Origin: Fictibacillus gelatini DSM 15865
GTDB lineage: Bacteria > Bacillota > Bacilli > Bacillales > Fictibacillaceae
Direction: 5' to 3'
Assembly: GCF_000430745.1 (NCBI RefSeq)
Contig: NZ_AUMP01000033.1
Coordinates: forward strand, 1-42,474
DNA: 42,474 nucleotides
Shown: piece after piece, positions 1 through 7,809 of the stretch
Layout of the letters: each line of letters starts with the position of its first letter
How positions within the stretch are numbered: position 1 is the stretch's first letter
Notes under the pieces: model-generated
Told to the model about the DNA's origin: nothing
Databases searched by the model: none
The model's input: only the letters and a program-made list of their open reading frames with translations
Program-made: the position numbers and the translations under genes

Positions 1-95
1 GTCACACCCGTTCCCATACCGAACACGGAAGTTAAGCTCTTCAGCGCCGATGGTAATTGGGGGCTTCCCCCTGTGAGAGTAGGACGTTGCCAGGC
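1..95 (+). rRNA. 5S ribosomal RNA, 3' portion (partial)
   Basis: The window opens inside a 5S rRNA. The stretch CCGAACACGGAAGTTAAGC and the closing GAGAGTAGGACG followed by GCCAGGC are the conserved Bacillus 5S core and 3' end. The 5' end lies outside the window. A tRNA cluster follows within 40 bases, as expected at the end of a Bacillus rrn operon. The exact 3' end is estimated. Confidence 0.95.
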
Positions 96-131
96 TGTTA
101 CAAACTTTTTTGTGGATTACTAAATGATTAT

Positions 132-206
132 TCCACAGTAGCTCAGTGGTAGAGCTATCGGCTGTTAACCGATCGGTCGCAGGTTCGAGTCCTGCCTGTG
201 GAGCCA
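132..206 (+). tRNA. tRNA-Asn (GTT)
   Basis: Cloverleaf with encoded CCA. The acceptor arm TCCACAG pairs with CTGTGGA, the T-arm is GCAGGTTCGAGTCCTGC, and the anticodon loop CTGTTAA gives GTT. It is the first tRNA after the 5S gene. Confidence 0.96.
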
Positions 207-207
207 T

Positions 208-283
208 GCTTCCATAGCTCAGCAGGTAGAGTGCTTCCATGGTAAGGAAGAGGTCACCGGTTCGAGCCCGGTTGGAAGCTCCA
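208..283 (+). tRNA. tRNA-Thr (GGT)
   Basis: Acceptor GCTTCCA pairs with TGGAAGC, and CCA is encoded. The anticodon stem CTTCC/GGAAG encloses loop ATGGTAA, so the anticodon is GGT (threonine). It starts one base after the tRNA-Asn CCA. Confidence 0.93.
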
Positions 284-288
284 TTACT

Positions 289-363
289 GGCCCGTTGGTC
301 AAGCGGTTAAGACACCGCCCTTTCACGGCGGTAACACGGGTTCGAATCCCGTACGGGTCACCA
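289..363 (+). tRNA. tRNA-Glu (TTC)
   Basis: Acceptor GGCCCGT pairs with ACGGGTC (one G.T pair), and CCA is encoded. Anticodon stem CCGCC/GGCGG encloses loop CTTTCAC, giving anticodon TTC. Confidence 0.95.
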
Positions 364-370
364 ATTATTC

Positions 371-446
371 GGAGGATTAGCTCAGCTGGGAGAGCACCTG
401 CCTTACAAGCAGGGGGTCGGCGGTTCGATCCCGTCATCCTCCACCA
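371..446 (+). tRNA. tRNA-Val (TAC)
   Basis: Acceptor GGAGGAT pairs with ATCCTCC, and CCA is encoded. Anticodon loop CTTACAA between CCTGC and GCAGG gives TAC (valine). Confidence 0.95.
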
Positions 447-457
447 TTTTATATAGT

Positions 458-484
458 GCCGGTTTAGCTCAATTGGTAGAGCAA
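458..484 (+). pseudogene. 5' fragment of tRNA-Thr (duplicate of the copy at 594)
   Basis: These 27 bases are identical to the first 27 bases of the intact tRNA-Thr at 594-669: acceptor strand, D-arm and the start of the anticodon stem. After GAGCAA the sequence departs from tRNA and runs 109 bases before the intact gene begins. There is no anticodon arm, T-arm or 3' acceptor strand, so it cannot make a tRNA. It is a partial duplication, an insertion remnant or an assembly join. Confidence 0.75.
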
Positions 485-593
485 GGAGCATTGCTTCTTC
501 GATTGTGCTACGACTTGTCTCGACGCAGATGACTACGGAGCAAATGCTTGTAGAGGAAGAGACAACGGTATTGAATTAACTTCATTTTACTTC

Positions 594-669
<76 letters not shown>

Positions 670-741
670 TTTTTTGCTTAACAAGGTTTCATTTGTTAAA
701 AAATAAAATAAATCTTTCAAGTAAGAAACCTTTTTTTATGT

Positions 742-826
742 GGAGGGGTAGCGAAGTGGCTAAACGCGGCGGACTGTAAATCCGCTCCCTCAGGGTTCGG
801 CGGTTCGAATCCGTCCCCCTCCACCA
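742..826 (+). tRNA. tRNA-Tyr (GTA)
   Basis: An 85-nt tRNA with a long variable arm (class II), as expected for bacterial tRNA-Tyr. Acceptor GGAGGGG pairs with CCCCTCC, CCA is encoded, and anticodon loop CTGTAAA gives GTA. Confidence 0.95.
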
Positions 827-831
827 TTGAT

Positions 832-905
832 GCGGGTGTAGTTTAATGGTAAAACAAGAGCCTTCCAAGCTCTGGTCGTGAGTTCGATTCTCATCACCCG
901 CTCCA
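832..905 (+). tRNA. tRNA-Gly (TCC)
   Basis: A 74-nt tRNA with acceptor GCGGGTG paired to CACCCGC and CCA encoded. Anticodon loop CTTCCAA between AGAGC and GCTCT gives TCC (glycine). Confidence 0.95.
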
Positions 906-914
906 CTTACATAC

Positions 915-990
915 GGGGCCTTAGCTCAGCTGGGAGAGCGCCTGCTTTGCACGCAGGAGGTCAGCGGTTCGATCCCGCTAGGCTCCACCA
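915..990 (+). tRNA. tRNA-Ala (TGC)
   Basis: Acceptor GGGGCCT pairs with the 3' strand AGGCTCC, and CCA is encoded. Anticodon loop TTTGCAC between CCTGC and GCAGG gives TGC (alanine). It is the last tRNA of the cluster; a terminator follows. Confidence 0.95.
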
Positions 991-1004
991 TACATAGTGA
1001 TCGT

Positions 1005-1037
1005 AAGCTTAAGTCTATTAGTGACTTAAGCTTTTTT
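1005..1037 (+). terminator. Terminator of the rRNA/tRNA operon
   Basis: A perfect 11-bp inverted repeat (AAGCTTAAGTC / GACTTAAGCTT) with a 7-nt loop is followed directly by a T run. It closes the 5S-tRNA transcription unit 15 bases after tRNA-Ala. Confidence 0.9.
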
Positions 1038-1140
1038 GTTTGTATCGATAAATGTCTATTCTCGGAGTTGTCTAATAATTATTCACAAAAGGCTTAGAAA
1101 GCGGTTACTTTTTAGCATAACCATACAAAACTTTGTCCAG

Positions 1141-1170
1141 TTGAACCATCTGAAAAAATAGGGATAAAAT
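1141..1170 (+). promoter_or_regulatory. Probable sigma-A promoter of rocF
   Basis: TTGAAC and TAAAAT are separated by 18 bases, about 30 bases upstream of the rocF start. No clear SigL-type -24/-12 element, as known for the B. subtilis roc genes, was seen. Moderate support only. Confidence 0.4.
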
Positions 1171-1202
1171 AAAGAAGAAGATTGGATGAAAGGGGTACCA
1201 AA

Positions 1203-2105
1203 ATGAAAAAAGATGTAACATTAATCGGAGTACCAATGGACTTAGGACAAACACGACGTGGAGTAGATATGGGGCCAAGCGCCATTCGATATGCAGGTAT
1301 AACAGAACGGCTTGAAAACTTAAATTATAACGTAGTTGATCATGGTGATATTGAAATTGGCCGTCCAGAAAAAATCGGTCAAACGAATGAAGAAAATTTA
1401 AAAAATCTAAAAGAAGTCGCCGAAGCAAGCGAAAAATTAGCGGTAACAGTTTCAGAAGTGATTAAAGAAAACCGCTTTCCTTTAATTTTAGGTGGCGACC
1501 ATAGTATCGCTATTGGAACGTTAGCCGGGGTAGCGAAGCATTATGAAAATTTAGGGGTCATCTGGTATGACGCTCATGGTGATTTAAATACAGCTGAAAC
1601 CTCTCCAAGCGGTAATATTCATGGGATGCCGTTAGCTGCAAGTCTTGGAATTGGACATGAGGCATTAACTCAAATCGGCGGATATGGGCCGAAAGTAAAG
1701 CCAGAAAATATCGTTATTATTGGAGCTCGTTCATTAGATGAAGGTGAACGTGTCCTCATTAAAGAAAAAGGAATAAAAGTTTTTACGATGCATGAAATTG
1801 ACCGCATGGGAATGACAAAGGTAATGGAAGAGACGATAGAGTATCTTTCCAAAAAAACAGATGGCGTTCACCTTAGCCTTGATCTTGACGGTTTAGACCC
1901 TCATGATGCACCGGGCGTTGGCACACCGGTTCTTGGCGGCATTAGCTATAGAGAAAGCCATTTAGCAATGGAAATGTTAGCTGAAGCGAATCTGATCACA
2001 AGTGCAGAATTTGTTGAAATTAATCCGATTCTTGATGAACGGAATAAAACAGCAACCACTGCTGTTGCGCTGATTGGGTCTTTGTTTGGAGAGAAATTAC
2101 TTTAG
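1203..2105 (+). CDS. rocF: Arginase
   Basis: Hydrolyses L-arginine to L-ornithine and urea in the cytoplasm, the first step of the arginase route to glutamate. The 300-aa product carries the three binuclear-manganese signatures of the ureohydrolase family: GGDHS with His100, DAHGD with Asp123/His125/Asp127, and SLDLDGLDP in the C-terminal half. It matches remembered B. subtilis RocF along its length (about 296 aa there). The start at 1203 is preferred over an in-frame ATG at 1182 because GAAAGGGG lies 8-15 bases ahead of it. It is a single-gene unit between the tRNA terminator and a bidirectional terminator. No rocD, rocE or rocR is adjacent, unlike B. subtilis rocDEF. Confidence 0.95.
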   Translation: MKKDVTLIGVPMDLGQTRRGVDMGPSAIRYAGITERLENLNYNVVDHGDIEIGRPEKIGQTNEENLKNLKEVAEASEKLAVTVSEVIKENRFPLILGGDHSIAIGTLAGVAKHYENLGVIWYDAHGDLNTAETSPSGNIHGMPLAASLGIGHEALTQIGGYGPKVKPENIVIIGARSLDEGERVLIKEKGIKVFTMHEIDRMGMTKVMEETIEYLSKKTDGVHLSLDLDGLDPHDAPGVGTPVLGGISYRESHLAMEMLAEANLITSAEFVEINPILDERNKTATTAVALIGSLFGEKLL

Positions 2106-2164
2106 GAAATGTTCAAAAAGCCCGGGAAACATTGCCTGCGAATTTTTTCGGCGCGTTTAATGAT

Positions 2165-2200
2165 AAAACAGTTACTCAGCCTTATGAGTAACTGTTTTTT
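2165..2200 (+). terminator. Bidirectional terminator between rocF and the Spo0E-like gene
   Basis: A 12-bp inverted repeat (AACAGTTACTCA / TGAGTAACTGTT) is followed by T6 on the plus strand and has AAAA on its other side, so it can end transcripts from both directions. The stop codon of the minus-strand gene lies in its loop. Confidence 0.85.
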
Positions 2201-2349
2201 AATTTTAATCGATCAAATTCATTTAGCAGTTCATCAATGTGCTGGCTTAATTCTAGCAACTCTTCTGAAATTAACGGCAAATATTGGGACATTTCATTCA
2301 TTTTTTGCCTTGACATTTCAATTTCATTTAACAATCGATTCCGGTTCAT
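2182..2349 (-). CDS. Spo0E-like aspartyl-phosphate phosphatase (55 aa)
   Basis: Small proteins of the Spo0E/YisI/YnzD family dephosphorylate Spo0A~P and so delay sporulation. The product from ATG 2349 is 55 aa and predicted all-helical. Near its C-terminus it has LSQHIDELLNEF, which matches the family signature SQxLDxLLxxY, including the Ser-Gln and Asp. An upstream in-frame ATG at 2400 would sit before a TATACT -10-like element (2371-2376, minus strand) and is not used here; CCAGGAG precedes 2349. The gene stands alone, convergent with rocF and divergent from sigW. The family call rests on this short motif and on length; target specificity (Spo0A or another response regulator) cannot be read. 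Confidence 0.7.
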   Translation of the reverse strand: MNRNRLLNEIEMSRQKMNEMSQYLPLISEELLELSQHIDELLNEFDRLKLKNSYS

Positions 2350-2489
2350 AAACCTACACGCTCCTGGTATAGTATAATTTGATCTAAGTATTCCCGGCAT
2401 TTTGTTCTATGAAACTTTTATTTGCAAAAATTGTATGAAATTTTTATTTGATGAACAAAAAATGGTAAAATAAAAATTGTTTTTCAGAA

Positions 2490-2515
2490 TGAAACTTTTA
2501 TGGAACAAAGACGTA
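2490..2515 (+). promoter_or_regulatory. SigW-type autoregulatory promoter of sigW-rsiW
   Basis: TGAAAC (2490-2495), 16 bases, then CGTA (2512-2515): the canonical SigW -35/-10. It lies 33 bases ahead of the sigW ATG, as in B. subtilis, where SigW transcribes its own operon. A second TGAAAC at 2410-2415 has TGTA at the same spacing (see findings). Confidence 0.9.
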
Positions 2516-2547
2516 ATAAAAATGAACCGCAAGATGGTGGTGAACAT

Positions 2548-3123
2548 ATGGAAACATTTATTAAAAGTCTTGTATCCCGTGTAAAAGAAGGGGATCATGA
2601 GGCTTTTGAAGGGCTTGTCGAGCTGTTTAAAGATAAAATCTATCGGCTTTGTTACCGAATGGTTGGAAATCGCCATGAAGCGGAGGACTTAGCTCAAGAG
2701 ACGTTCGTTCGAGCCTATACAAAAATCAATCAATACAACGGTGAATATAAATTCTCCACATGGCTATACAGAATTGCGACCAATCTCTGTATTGACCGTT
2801 TACGAAAAAAGAAACCCGATTTTTCCCTTGATGCAGAGGTGCCTGGAGCGGACGGGGCAACACTTTATTCTCAGGTGGCAACGGCTGAACCATTGCCGGA
2901 AGAGGCAGTGGTGGAAAAGGAAAAGCATGACCAATTGCAGCAGGAAATTATAAAGCTCCCGGAAAAATATAGAACCGCCATTCTTTTGAAATATGTCGAG
3001 GATTTGTCGCTCGAAGAAATCGGAAAGATTATGGATCTTCCTGTCCCTACGGTAAAGACCCGGATACACCGAGGCAGGGAAGCGCTGAAAAAGGTATTTA
3101 GAATGGTTACAAAATCGAGGTGA
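2548..3123 (+). CDS. sigW: ECF sigma factor SigW
   Basis: Extracytoplasmic-function sigma factor that directs RNA polymerase to cell-envelope stress genes. The 191-aa product has sigma region 2 (YRLCYRMVGNRHEAEDLAQE, then FSTWLYRIATNL) and region 4 near the C-terminus (LSLEEIGKIM and TVKTRIHRGREALKK). It is close to remembered B. subtilis SigW (187 aa). The start at 2548 is chosen because the SigW promoter at 2490-2515 puts the transcript start downstream of the alternative ATG at 2500, and because the protein then aligns with SigW from residue 1. The gene is followed after 6 bases by rsiW. Confidence 0.96.
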   Translation: METFIKSLVSRVKEGDHEAFEGLVELFKDKIYRLCYRMVGNRHEAEDLAQETFVRAYTKINQYNGEYKFSTWLYRIATNLCIDRLRKKKPDFSLDAEVPGADGATLYSQVATAEPLPEEAVVEKEKHDQLQQEIIKLPEKYRTAILLKYVEDLSLEEIGKIMDLPVPTVKTRIHRGREALKKVFRMVTKSR

Positions 3124-3129
3124 AGACGT

Positions 3130-3744
3130 GTGTCATGTGAAAAAGAAATCTATATGTCATTAATCGATAAAGTGTTGGATCACGAGGCATCCGAAGAAGA
3201 ACAATATGAACTCAGGCAACATATGAGCCATTGTGATTTTTGCAGGGAACATTTTACGGCCATGACTGAATTGCTCGATGAATTAAGGGAGGCACGGCAT
3301 GTAACGGCACCGGAAGGATTTACTGAATCTGTAATGAGCCGTTTGCCGCTAAGTGCAACAAAAATCAAAAGAAGACGATGGTTTCAGAAACATCCGGTCT
3401 TAACAGCAGCTTCCCTCTTTTTCGTTCTAATGTCTGCCTCTGTTTTGGCGACCTGGAATGAAGGGAACGAATTATCGGTCGAAACAAATTCAAAACATGT
3501 AAAAGTGATCCCTTCCTCACACTTAGTGGTTGTTCCAAAAGGCGAGACGGTAAAAGGAGATTTAATTGTTGAAAATGGGGATGTCCGCATTGAAGGAAAA
3601 GTGGAAGGCGATGTGGTCGTAATAAAAGGAGAGCGTTACATGGCTTCCGCCGGAGAAGTGACCGGAGATAGCAAAGAAATTCATCAAGTCGTCGATTGGG
3701 CCTGGTATAAACTAAAACACCTTTTTATAAGTGAAGATCGGTAA
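3130..3744 (+). CDS. rsiW: Anti-sigma-W factor RsiW
   Basis: Membrane-anchored anti-sigma factor that holds SigW inactive until it is cut by regulated intramembrane proteolysis (PrsW/RasP route in B. subtilis). The 204-aa product has an N-terminal zinc anti-sigma domain with the HxxxCxxC motif (His31, Cys35, Cys38) and one membrane segment at about residues 96-117. Its C-terminal region (VVPKGETVKGDLIVENG, then GERYMASAGEVTG) closely resembles B. subtilis RsiW. It starts with GTG; the ribosome site GAGGTGAAG overlaps the sigW stop, which fits translational coupling. A terminator follows directly. Confidence 0.95.
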   Translation: MSCEKEIYMSLIDKVLDHEASEEEQYELRQHMSHCDFCREHFTAMTELLDELREARHVTAPEGFTESVMSRLPLSATKIKRRRWFQKHPVLTAASLFFVLMSASVLATWNEGNELSVETNSKHVKVIPSSHLVVVPKGETVKGDLIVENGDVRIEGKVEGDVVVIKGERYMASAGEVTGDSKEIHQVVDWAWYKLKHLFISEDR

Positions 3745-3748
3745 ATGC

Positions 3749-3779
3749 GCCATACCTGATGCGGGATGGCCTTTTTTTG
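3749..3779 (+). terminator. Terminator after rsiW
   Basis: Hairpin GCCATACC / GGGATGGC followed by CTTTTTTT, beginning five bases after the rsiW stop. It separates sigW-rsiW from the cdaA operon. Confidence 0.8.
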
Positions 3780-3798
3780 TGTCCAACATTAAATATGC

Positions 3799-3982
3799 TA
3801 TAATAAAGCAGTTGCATTTTTATTTCACGTTGAAGTGTAAATGGGCTGCTAGAAGATCACCCGACGTCGCGGCCACTTTTACGCCATAAGTATAAGAAAT
3901 GTACGGCTTTCGCTAGTAAGGATTTGGCGGGAAGCCAGAATCTAATAATTTCACCCATCGTTTCAAGAATGGGAGGGACGAT
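3799..3982 (+). promoter_or_regulatory. Structured leader of cdaA with its own -10 box
   Basis: A TATAAT at 3799-3804 (weak -35) would start a leader of about 170 nt. It holds several possible stems: GGCTGC/GCGGCC (3844-3874), and GATT-TGGC paired with GCCA-AATC (about 3921-3942). Around the ribosome site, CCCAT/ATGGG and ATCGT/ACGAT share bases, so only one can form at a time. GGAGGG lies next to the first and inside the loop of the second. I could not match it to the ydaO c-di-AMP riboswitch, a T-box or another class I know. No terminator hairpin is present, so any control would be on translation. Confidence 0.45.
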
Positions 3983-4819
3983 ATGCTATCAATTGGAGAT
4001 TTTGAATTATTTAATTATATAGGCCCGGTTATTGATATTTTACTTGTGACCTATGTGATTTATAAAATTATCATGTTGATCCGTGGCACGAAAGCAGTTC
4101 AATTATTAAAAGGGATTACCGTCATTATTCTTGTATATTTAGTGAGTCAATATTTCGGTCTTAGAACGATCAGCTGGCTCATGGAAAAAGTCATCAACTG
4201 GGCGCCGTTAGCGATCATTGTTGTTTTCCAACCGGAAGTAAGACGGGCTTTAGAACAGCTTGGACGGGGCAAATTTTTCTCCAGAACCGGACAGATGGAG
4301 GAAAAAGTAGAACAATCCATTACGGCGATTGTGAAGTCGACAAGCTATATGGCGAAACGGCGAATCGGAGCAATCATGTCTATCGAACGGGAAACGGGAT
4401 TGACGGACTATGTTGAAACCGGAATTCCGATTAACGCCGTTTTAACATCGGAACTACTAAATAATATTTTTGTCCCGAACACGCCGCTTCATGACGGCGC
4501 CGTCATTATAAAAAATGACCAGATTCTTGCGGCCAGCTGCTATTTGCCGCTTTCAGAAAGCCCATTTATTTCGAAAGAGCTTGGAACGAGGCATCGGGCC
4601 GCCATTGGCATAAGCGAAGTGACCGATTCGATTACTGTCATCGTCTCAGAGGAAACGGGCGGGATATCAGTGACGAAAAACGGAGAGATCTACCGTAACT
4701 TAGACGAGGAGTCTTTACGAAACTTATTATCAGCGGAGTTGTTACACGCCAATCGATCAACTTCCTCATCACGCTGGAATTGGAGGGGGAAGAAAAATGG
4801 AAAAGCTTCTAAACAATAA
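3983..4819 (+). CDS. cdaA: Diadenylate cyclase CdaA (YbbP)
   Basis: Makes cyclic di-AMP from two ATP at the membrane; c-di-AMP controls potassium and osmolyte balance and is essential in most Bacilli. The 278-aa product has three N-terminal membrane segments (about residues 14-32, 42-58, 73-83). The DAC catalytic domain follows, with both signature motifs intact: Asp171-Gly-Ala and Arg203-His-Arg. Length and sequence match B. subtilis CdaA (273 aa). The gene is first in cdaA-cdaR-glmM, overlapping cdaR by 23 bases. GGGAGGG precedes the ATG. Expression may be modulated by the leader described above. Confidence 0.96.
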   Translation: MLSIGDFELFNYIGPVIDILLVTYVIYKIIMLIRGTKAVQLLKGITVIILVYLVSQYFGLRTISWLMEKVINWAPLAIIVVFQPEVRRALEQLGRGKFFSRTGQMEEKVEQSITAIVKSTSYMAKRRIGAIMSIERETGLTDYVETGIPINAVLTSELLNNIFVPNTPLHDGAVIIKNDQILAASCYLPLSESPFISKELGTRHRAAIGISEVTDSITVIVSEETGGISVTKNGEIYRNLDEESLRNLLSAELLHANRSTSSSRWNWRGKKNGKASKQ

Positions 4820-6095
4820 CTGGTTTGTGAAGATTGTTGCCTTTTTAATTGCTTTACTTATGTATACGATGGTCTCATTCCAATCCCATCAGGAAGAAAA
4901 CCGATCTCCCTGGTATAAATCATCAGCTGTTCATGAAAAGGTAACAGGGGTTGAAATTAACCCTTACTTTGATCAGAAAAAATATATTTTAACCGATTTA
5001 CCGCGCTCGGTCGATATCGAGTTAAGCGGGCCATCCAGTTTAATGACAAAGGTGACAAAGATCAATCGCTCATTTGAAGTATATATTGATTTGCGCAAAT
5101 TAGGTCCGGGCGTGCACAAAGTACCGGTAAAGGTTCGGAATCTGCCTGATGGCCTGTCGGCGAAAGTTAGCCCAAAACAAGTAACAATCACCCTTCATAA
5201 TAAAGAAACAAAAAGCATGCCAATTAATGTTGACCTGAAAAATTTGAAAAAACTCGGAGAAGGCTATGCAACGGGTGATGTAGAATTCTCGCCAAAGGTG
5301 GTTCAAGTCACAGGAATTAAGGAATACGTCGATGATATTTCCTTTATAACGGGCTATGTGGATGTTAGTTCGGCGAAAGATACAATTGAAAAGCAAGTTC
5401 CGCTTAGAGCTTACAATTCGCAAGGGGAGTTTTTGGATGTAAATATAGAACCAGGTACTGTTCATGTGAAAGTCCCGATTCACAGGCCTGAAAAAACAGT
5501 ACCGGTTTCTATTGACGAGACCGGAGAACTTCCTGAAGGGCTTTCCCTTGTCGATATTACGACAAAACCGAAAGAAGTAAAATTGGCAGGGCCGTCAAGC
5601 GTACTCGATTCCATTGGCACGTTAAAAGGACTAGCGGTTGACTTAAGCAAAGTAACCAAAGATACAACGCTTTTTATGGATGTTCCGATTCCAGACGGCG
5701 TGAAAGAGGTTTCACCAAAAAAAATCGAAATTCATATTGATGTTAAAGAAAATAAAACGGATAAAACAAAAACCATTCATGACATTCCAATCGACATGAA
5801 TGGTTTGGCAAAAGGTCAGGAGGCAACCATTCTTGATCCGAATAATGCCACAGTAGATATTACGGTCACGGGCAATAAACAAACCGTTGATCAATTAAAG
5901 AAATCGGATTTTGGCGCTTTTGTTAATTTAAGCGGACTTGACGCTGGCAAACATAATGTAACCATTCAGCTCGAGAGTCCCGGGGATGTCACGGTCGATC
6001 CCGTTGAAACAAAAGCAACAGTCAATATTGAAGAAAAAGCAACAGAAAGCAGTGCGGAAAAAAGCAGTGCAGATGATACGAAGGAGAGAGACTAA
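4797..6095 (+). CDS. cdaR: CdaA regulatory protein CdaR (YbbR)
   Basis: Extracellular regulator tethered to the membrane that binds CdaA and modulates its activity. The 432-aa product has one N-terminal membrane anchor (about residues 8-26). Four successive YbbR domains follow (roughly 55-140, 145-240, 245-325, 330-415), each with the typical pattern of VxLxGP or VxVTG and alternating beta strands. The hydrophilic C-terminal tail is rich in Glu, Ser and Lys. It is about 50 residues shorter than B. subtilis YbbR, mostly in the tail. It starts inside the cdaA coding region and shares one base with glmM (TAATG), so the three genes are translationally linked. Confidence 0.93.
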   Translation: MEKLLNNNWFVKIVAFLIALLMYTMVSFQSHQEENRSPWYKSSAVHEKVTGVEINPYFDQKKYILTDLPRSVDIELSGPSSLMTKVTKINRSFEVYIDLRKLGPGVHKVPVKVRNLPDGLSAKVSPKQVTITLHNKETKSMPINVDLKNLKKLGEGYATGDVEFSPKVVQVTGIKEYVDDISFITGYVDVSSAKDTIEKQVPLRAYNSQGEFLDVNIEPGTVHVKVPIHRPEKTVPVSIDETGELPEGLSLVDITTKPKEVKLAGPSSVLDSIGTLKGLAVDLSKVTKDTTLFMDVPIPDGVKEVSPKKIEIHIDVKENKTDKTKTIHDIPIDMNGLAKGQEATILDPNNATVDITVTGNKQTVDQLKKSDFGAFVNLSGLDAGKHNVTIQLESPGDVTVDPVETKATVNIEEKATESSAEKSSADDTKERD

Positions 6096-7435
6096 TGGGA
6101 AAATACTTTGGAACCGACGGTGTAAGAGGCATAGCAAATTCCGAACTCACACCCGAGCTAGCATTTAAACTTGGCCGTTTTGGCGGCTACGTTTTAACAA
6201 AAGAAACAAAGAAGCCAAAAGTCTTGATTGGCAGGGACACCCGCATTTCCGGCCATATGCTCGAAGGTGCACTGATTGCCGGTTTATTATCCATTGGTGC
6301 AGAAGTAATGCGGCTTGGCGTTATCTCAACTCCTGGTGTCGCTTTTTTGACAAAGGCTGTCGGAGCACAGGCAGGGGTAATGATTTCAGCATCTCATAAT
6401 CCGGTAGCTGATAACGGTATTAAGTTTTTTGGGCATGATGGATTCAAGCTGCTTGATGAGCAAGAAGCAGAAATCGAAGCATTAATAGACAAAGAAACGG
6501 ATGACCTGCCTCGTCCAATTGGCGCAGAACTTGGTTTTGTCAGCGACTATTTCGAGGGTGGCCAAAAGTACATTCAATATTTAAAGCAAACGGTTCATGG
6601 CGATTTTTCGGGCCTTCATATTGCGCTTGATTGTGCAAATGGCGCTACATCTTCACTTGCTCCGCATTTGTTTGCCGATTTAGAAGCCGATCTTTCAACG
6701 ATGGGGTCAAACCCTAATGGATTAAACATTAATGAAGGGGTAGGATCAACCCATCCTGAAAAGCTTGCAGCATTCGTCCTTGAAAAGGAAGCTGACTTAG
6801 GTCTTGCCTTTGATGGTGACGGAGACCGTTTAATTGCCATTGACGAAAAAGGGAACATTGTTGATGGGGATCAAATTATGTTTATCTGCGCAAAATATTT
6901 AAAAGAACAGGGCAGATTACATGAAAATACAGTTGTTTCTACGGTGATGAGCAATTTAGGATTTTATAAGGGGTTAGAGGAAAACGGCATTTCCTCTTTA
7001 CAAACTGCCGTAGGAGACCGCTATGTGATGGAAGAGATGCGAAAAGGAAATTATTCATTAGGCGGCGAGCAATCAGGGCATCTTATTTTTCTTGATTATG
7101 CAACGACCGGTGATGGAATGCTTTCAGCCATCCAGCTTGCAAGCATCGTCAAGCAATCGAAGAAGCCATTATCCGAACTTGCTGCAGAAATGAAGAAGTT
7201 CCCTCAGCTTTTAGTCAATGTAAAAGTTGAAGATAAATCGAAGCTTGAAGGAAATGAAACCATCAAAGCCGAAATTGAAAAGGTAGAAAATGAAATGCAA
7301 GGAAACGGCCGGGTTCTTGTTCGGCCATCAGGCACTGAACCGCTTGTCCGCGTAATGGTTGAAGCGCCGACAAGAGAGCTTTGCCAAAAGTACACCGATC
7401 AAATTGCAGAAGTGGTCAAAGCGGAATTAGTATAA
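6095..7435 (+). CDS. glmM: Phosphoglucosamine mutase
   Basis: Converts glucosamine-6-phosphate to glucosamine-1-phosphate for peptidoglycan precursor synthesis. The 446-aa protein has the alpha-D-phosphohexomutase layout: phosphoserine loop ISASHNP with Ser100, metal loop DGDGDR, sugar loop GGEQSGH, and the phosphate-binding [14 protein letters not shown] near the C-terminus. AAGGAGAG precedes the ATG, which overlaps the cdaR stop. In several Firmicutes GlmM binds and inhibits CdaA, so the conserved cdaA-cdaR-glmM order links c-di-AMP level to wall synthesis. A strong terminator follows, so glmS is transcribed separately. Confidence 0.96.
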   Translation: MGKYFGTDGVRGIANSELTPELAFKLGRFGGYVLTKETKKPKVLIGRDTRISGHMLEGALIAGLLSIGAEVMRLGVISTPGVAFLTKAVGAQAGVMISASHNPVADNGIKFFGHDGFKLLDEQEAEIEALIDKETDDLPRPIGAELGFVSDYFEGGQKYIQYLKQTVHGDFSGLHIALDCANGATSSLAPHLFADLEADLSTMGSNPNGLNINEGVGSTHPEKLAAFVLEKEADLGLAFDGDGDRLIAIDEKGNIVDGDQIMFICAKYLKEQGRLHENTVVSTVMSNLGFYKGLEENGISSLQTAVGDRYVMEEMRKGNYSLGGEQSGHLIFLDYATTGDGMLSAIQLASIVKQSKKPLSELAAEMKKFPQLLVNVKVEDKSKLEGNETIKAEIEKVENEMQGNGRVLVRPSGTEPLVRVMVEAPTRELCQKYTDQIAEVVKAELV

Positions 7436-7447
7436 CTCAAGTGGAAT

Positions 7448-7492
7448 TATGCATAAACGGCTCACAACTGATGTCGTTTATGCATATTTTTT
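7448..7492 (+). terminator. Terminator of the cdaA-cdaR-glmM operon
   Basis: A 12-bp perfect inverted repeat (TATGCATAAACG / CGTTTATGCATA) followed by a T6 run, 12 bases after the glmM stop. Confidence 0.88.
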
Positions 7493-7497
7493 AATAA

Positions 7498-7526
7498 TTG
7501 ACGATTTGCGAAATTCAGTGTATGAT
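7498..7526 (+). promoter_or_regulatory. Sigma-A promoter of glmS
   Basis: TTGACG, 17 bases, TATGAT: a near-consensus vegetative promoter directly after the glmM terminator and about 55 bases before the ribozyme cleavage site. Confidence 0.8.
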
Positions 7527-7579
7527 AAAATTCTTGATTTTACTCAAAAATAGAAAGGAGCATAGAGGTTTAACTTACT

Positions 7580-7745
7580 TTTGACAAGCGCCAGAACTAT
7601 TTCGAAAGATGAAAGGAAATAGTTGACGAGGAAGAGGTTTATCGAATGTTCGGCGGATGCCTCTCGGTTTGGGTCCAATCGTAAGCTTTTGCGGAAAGCA
7701 GGCAAGGCGACTTCCTGTACAAAGGCAAGAGCAGTGACCACACAA
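7580..7745 (+). ncRNA. glmS ribozyme (GlcN6P-dependent self-cleaving riboswitch)
   Basis: The core matches the known Bacillus ribozyme in order: AAGCGCCAGAACT, the P2 arm, GTTGACGAGGA, GGTTTATCGAAT, TTCGGCGGATGCCTC and the P3-P4 region. Cleavage is expected between A7587 and G7588, just before GCGCC. Glucosamine-6-phosphate acts as cofactor; cleavage leaves a 5'-OH on the glmS mRNA, which is then degraded. The 3' boundary is approximate. A GC-rich stem (GGGGCAG / CTGCCCC, 7762-7787) lies between the ribozyme and the ribosome site and has only a short T4 after it. Confidence 0.95.
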
Positions 7746-7809
7746 ATAAAAAAACATAGGTGGGGCAGAGAGCCCCGCTCCTGCCCCCTTTTATGGGAGG
7801 ATCTTTATT

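Noticed and set aside
7762-7795. GGGGCAG/CTGCCCC stem as a true terminator before glmS
   Set aside because: Only a T4 stretch follows, and it would switch off an essential gene; kept as a structural hairpin, not called a terminator.
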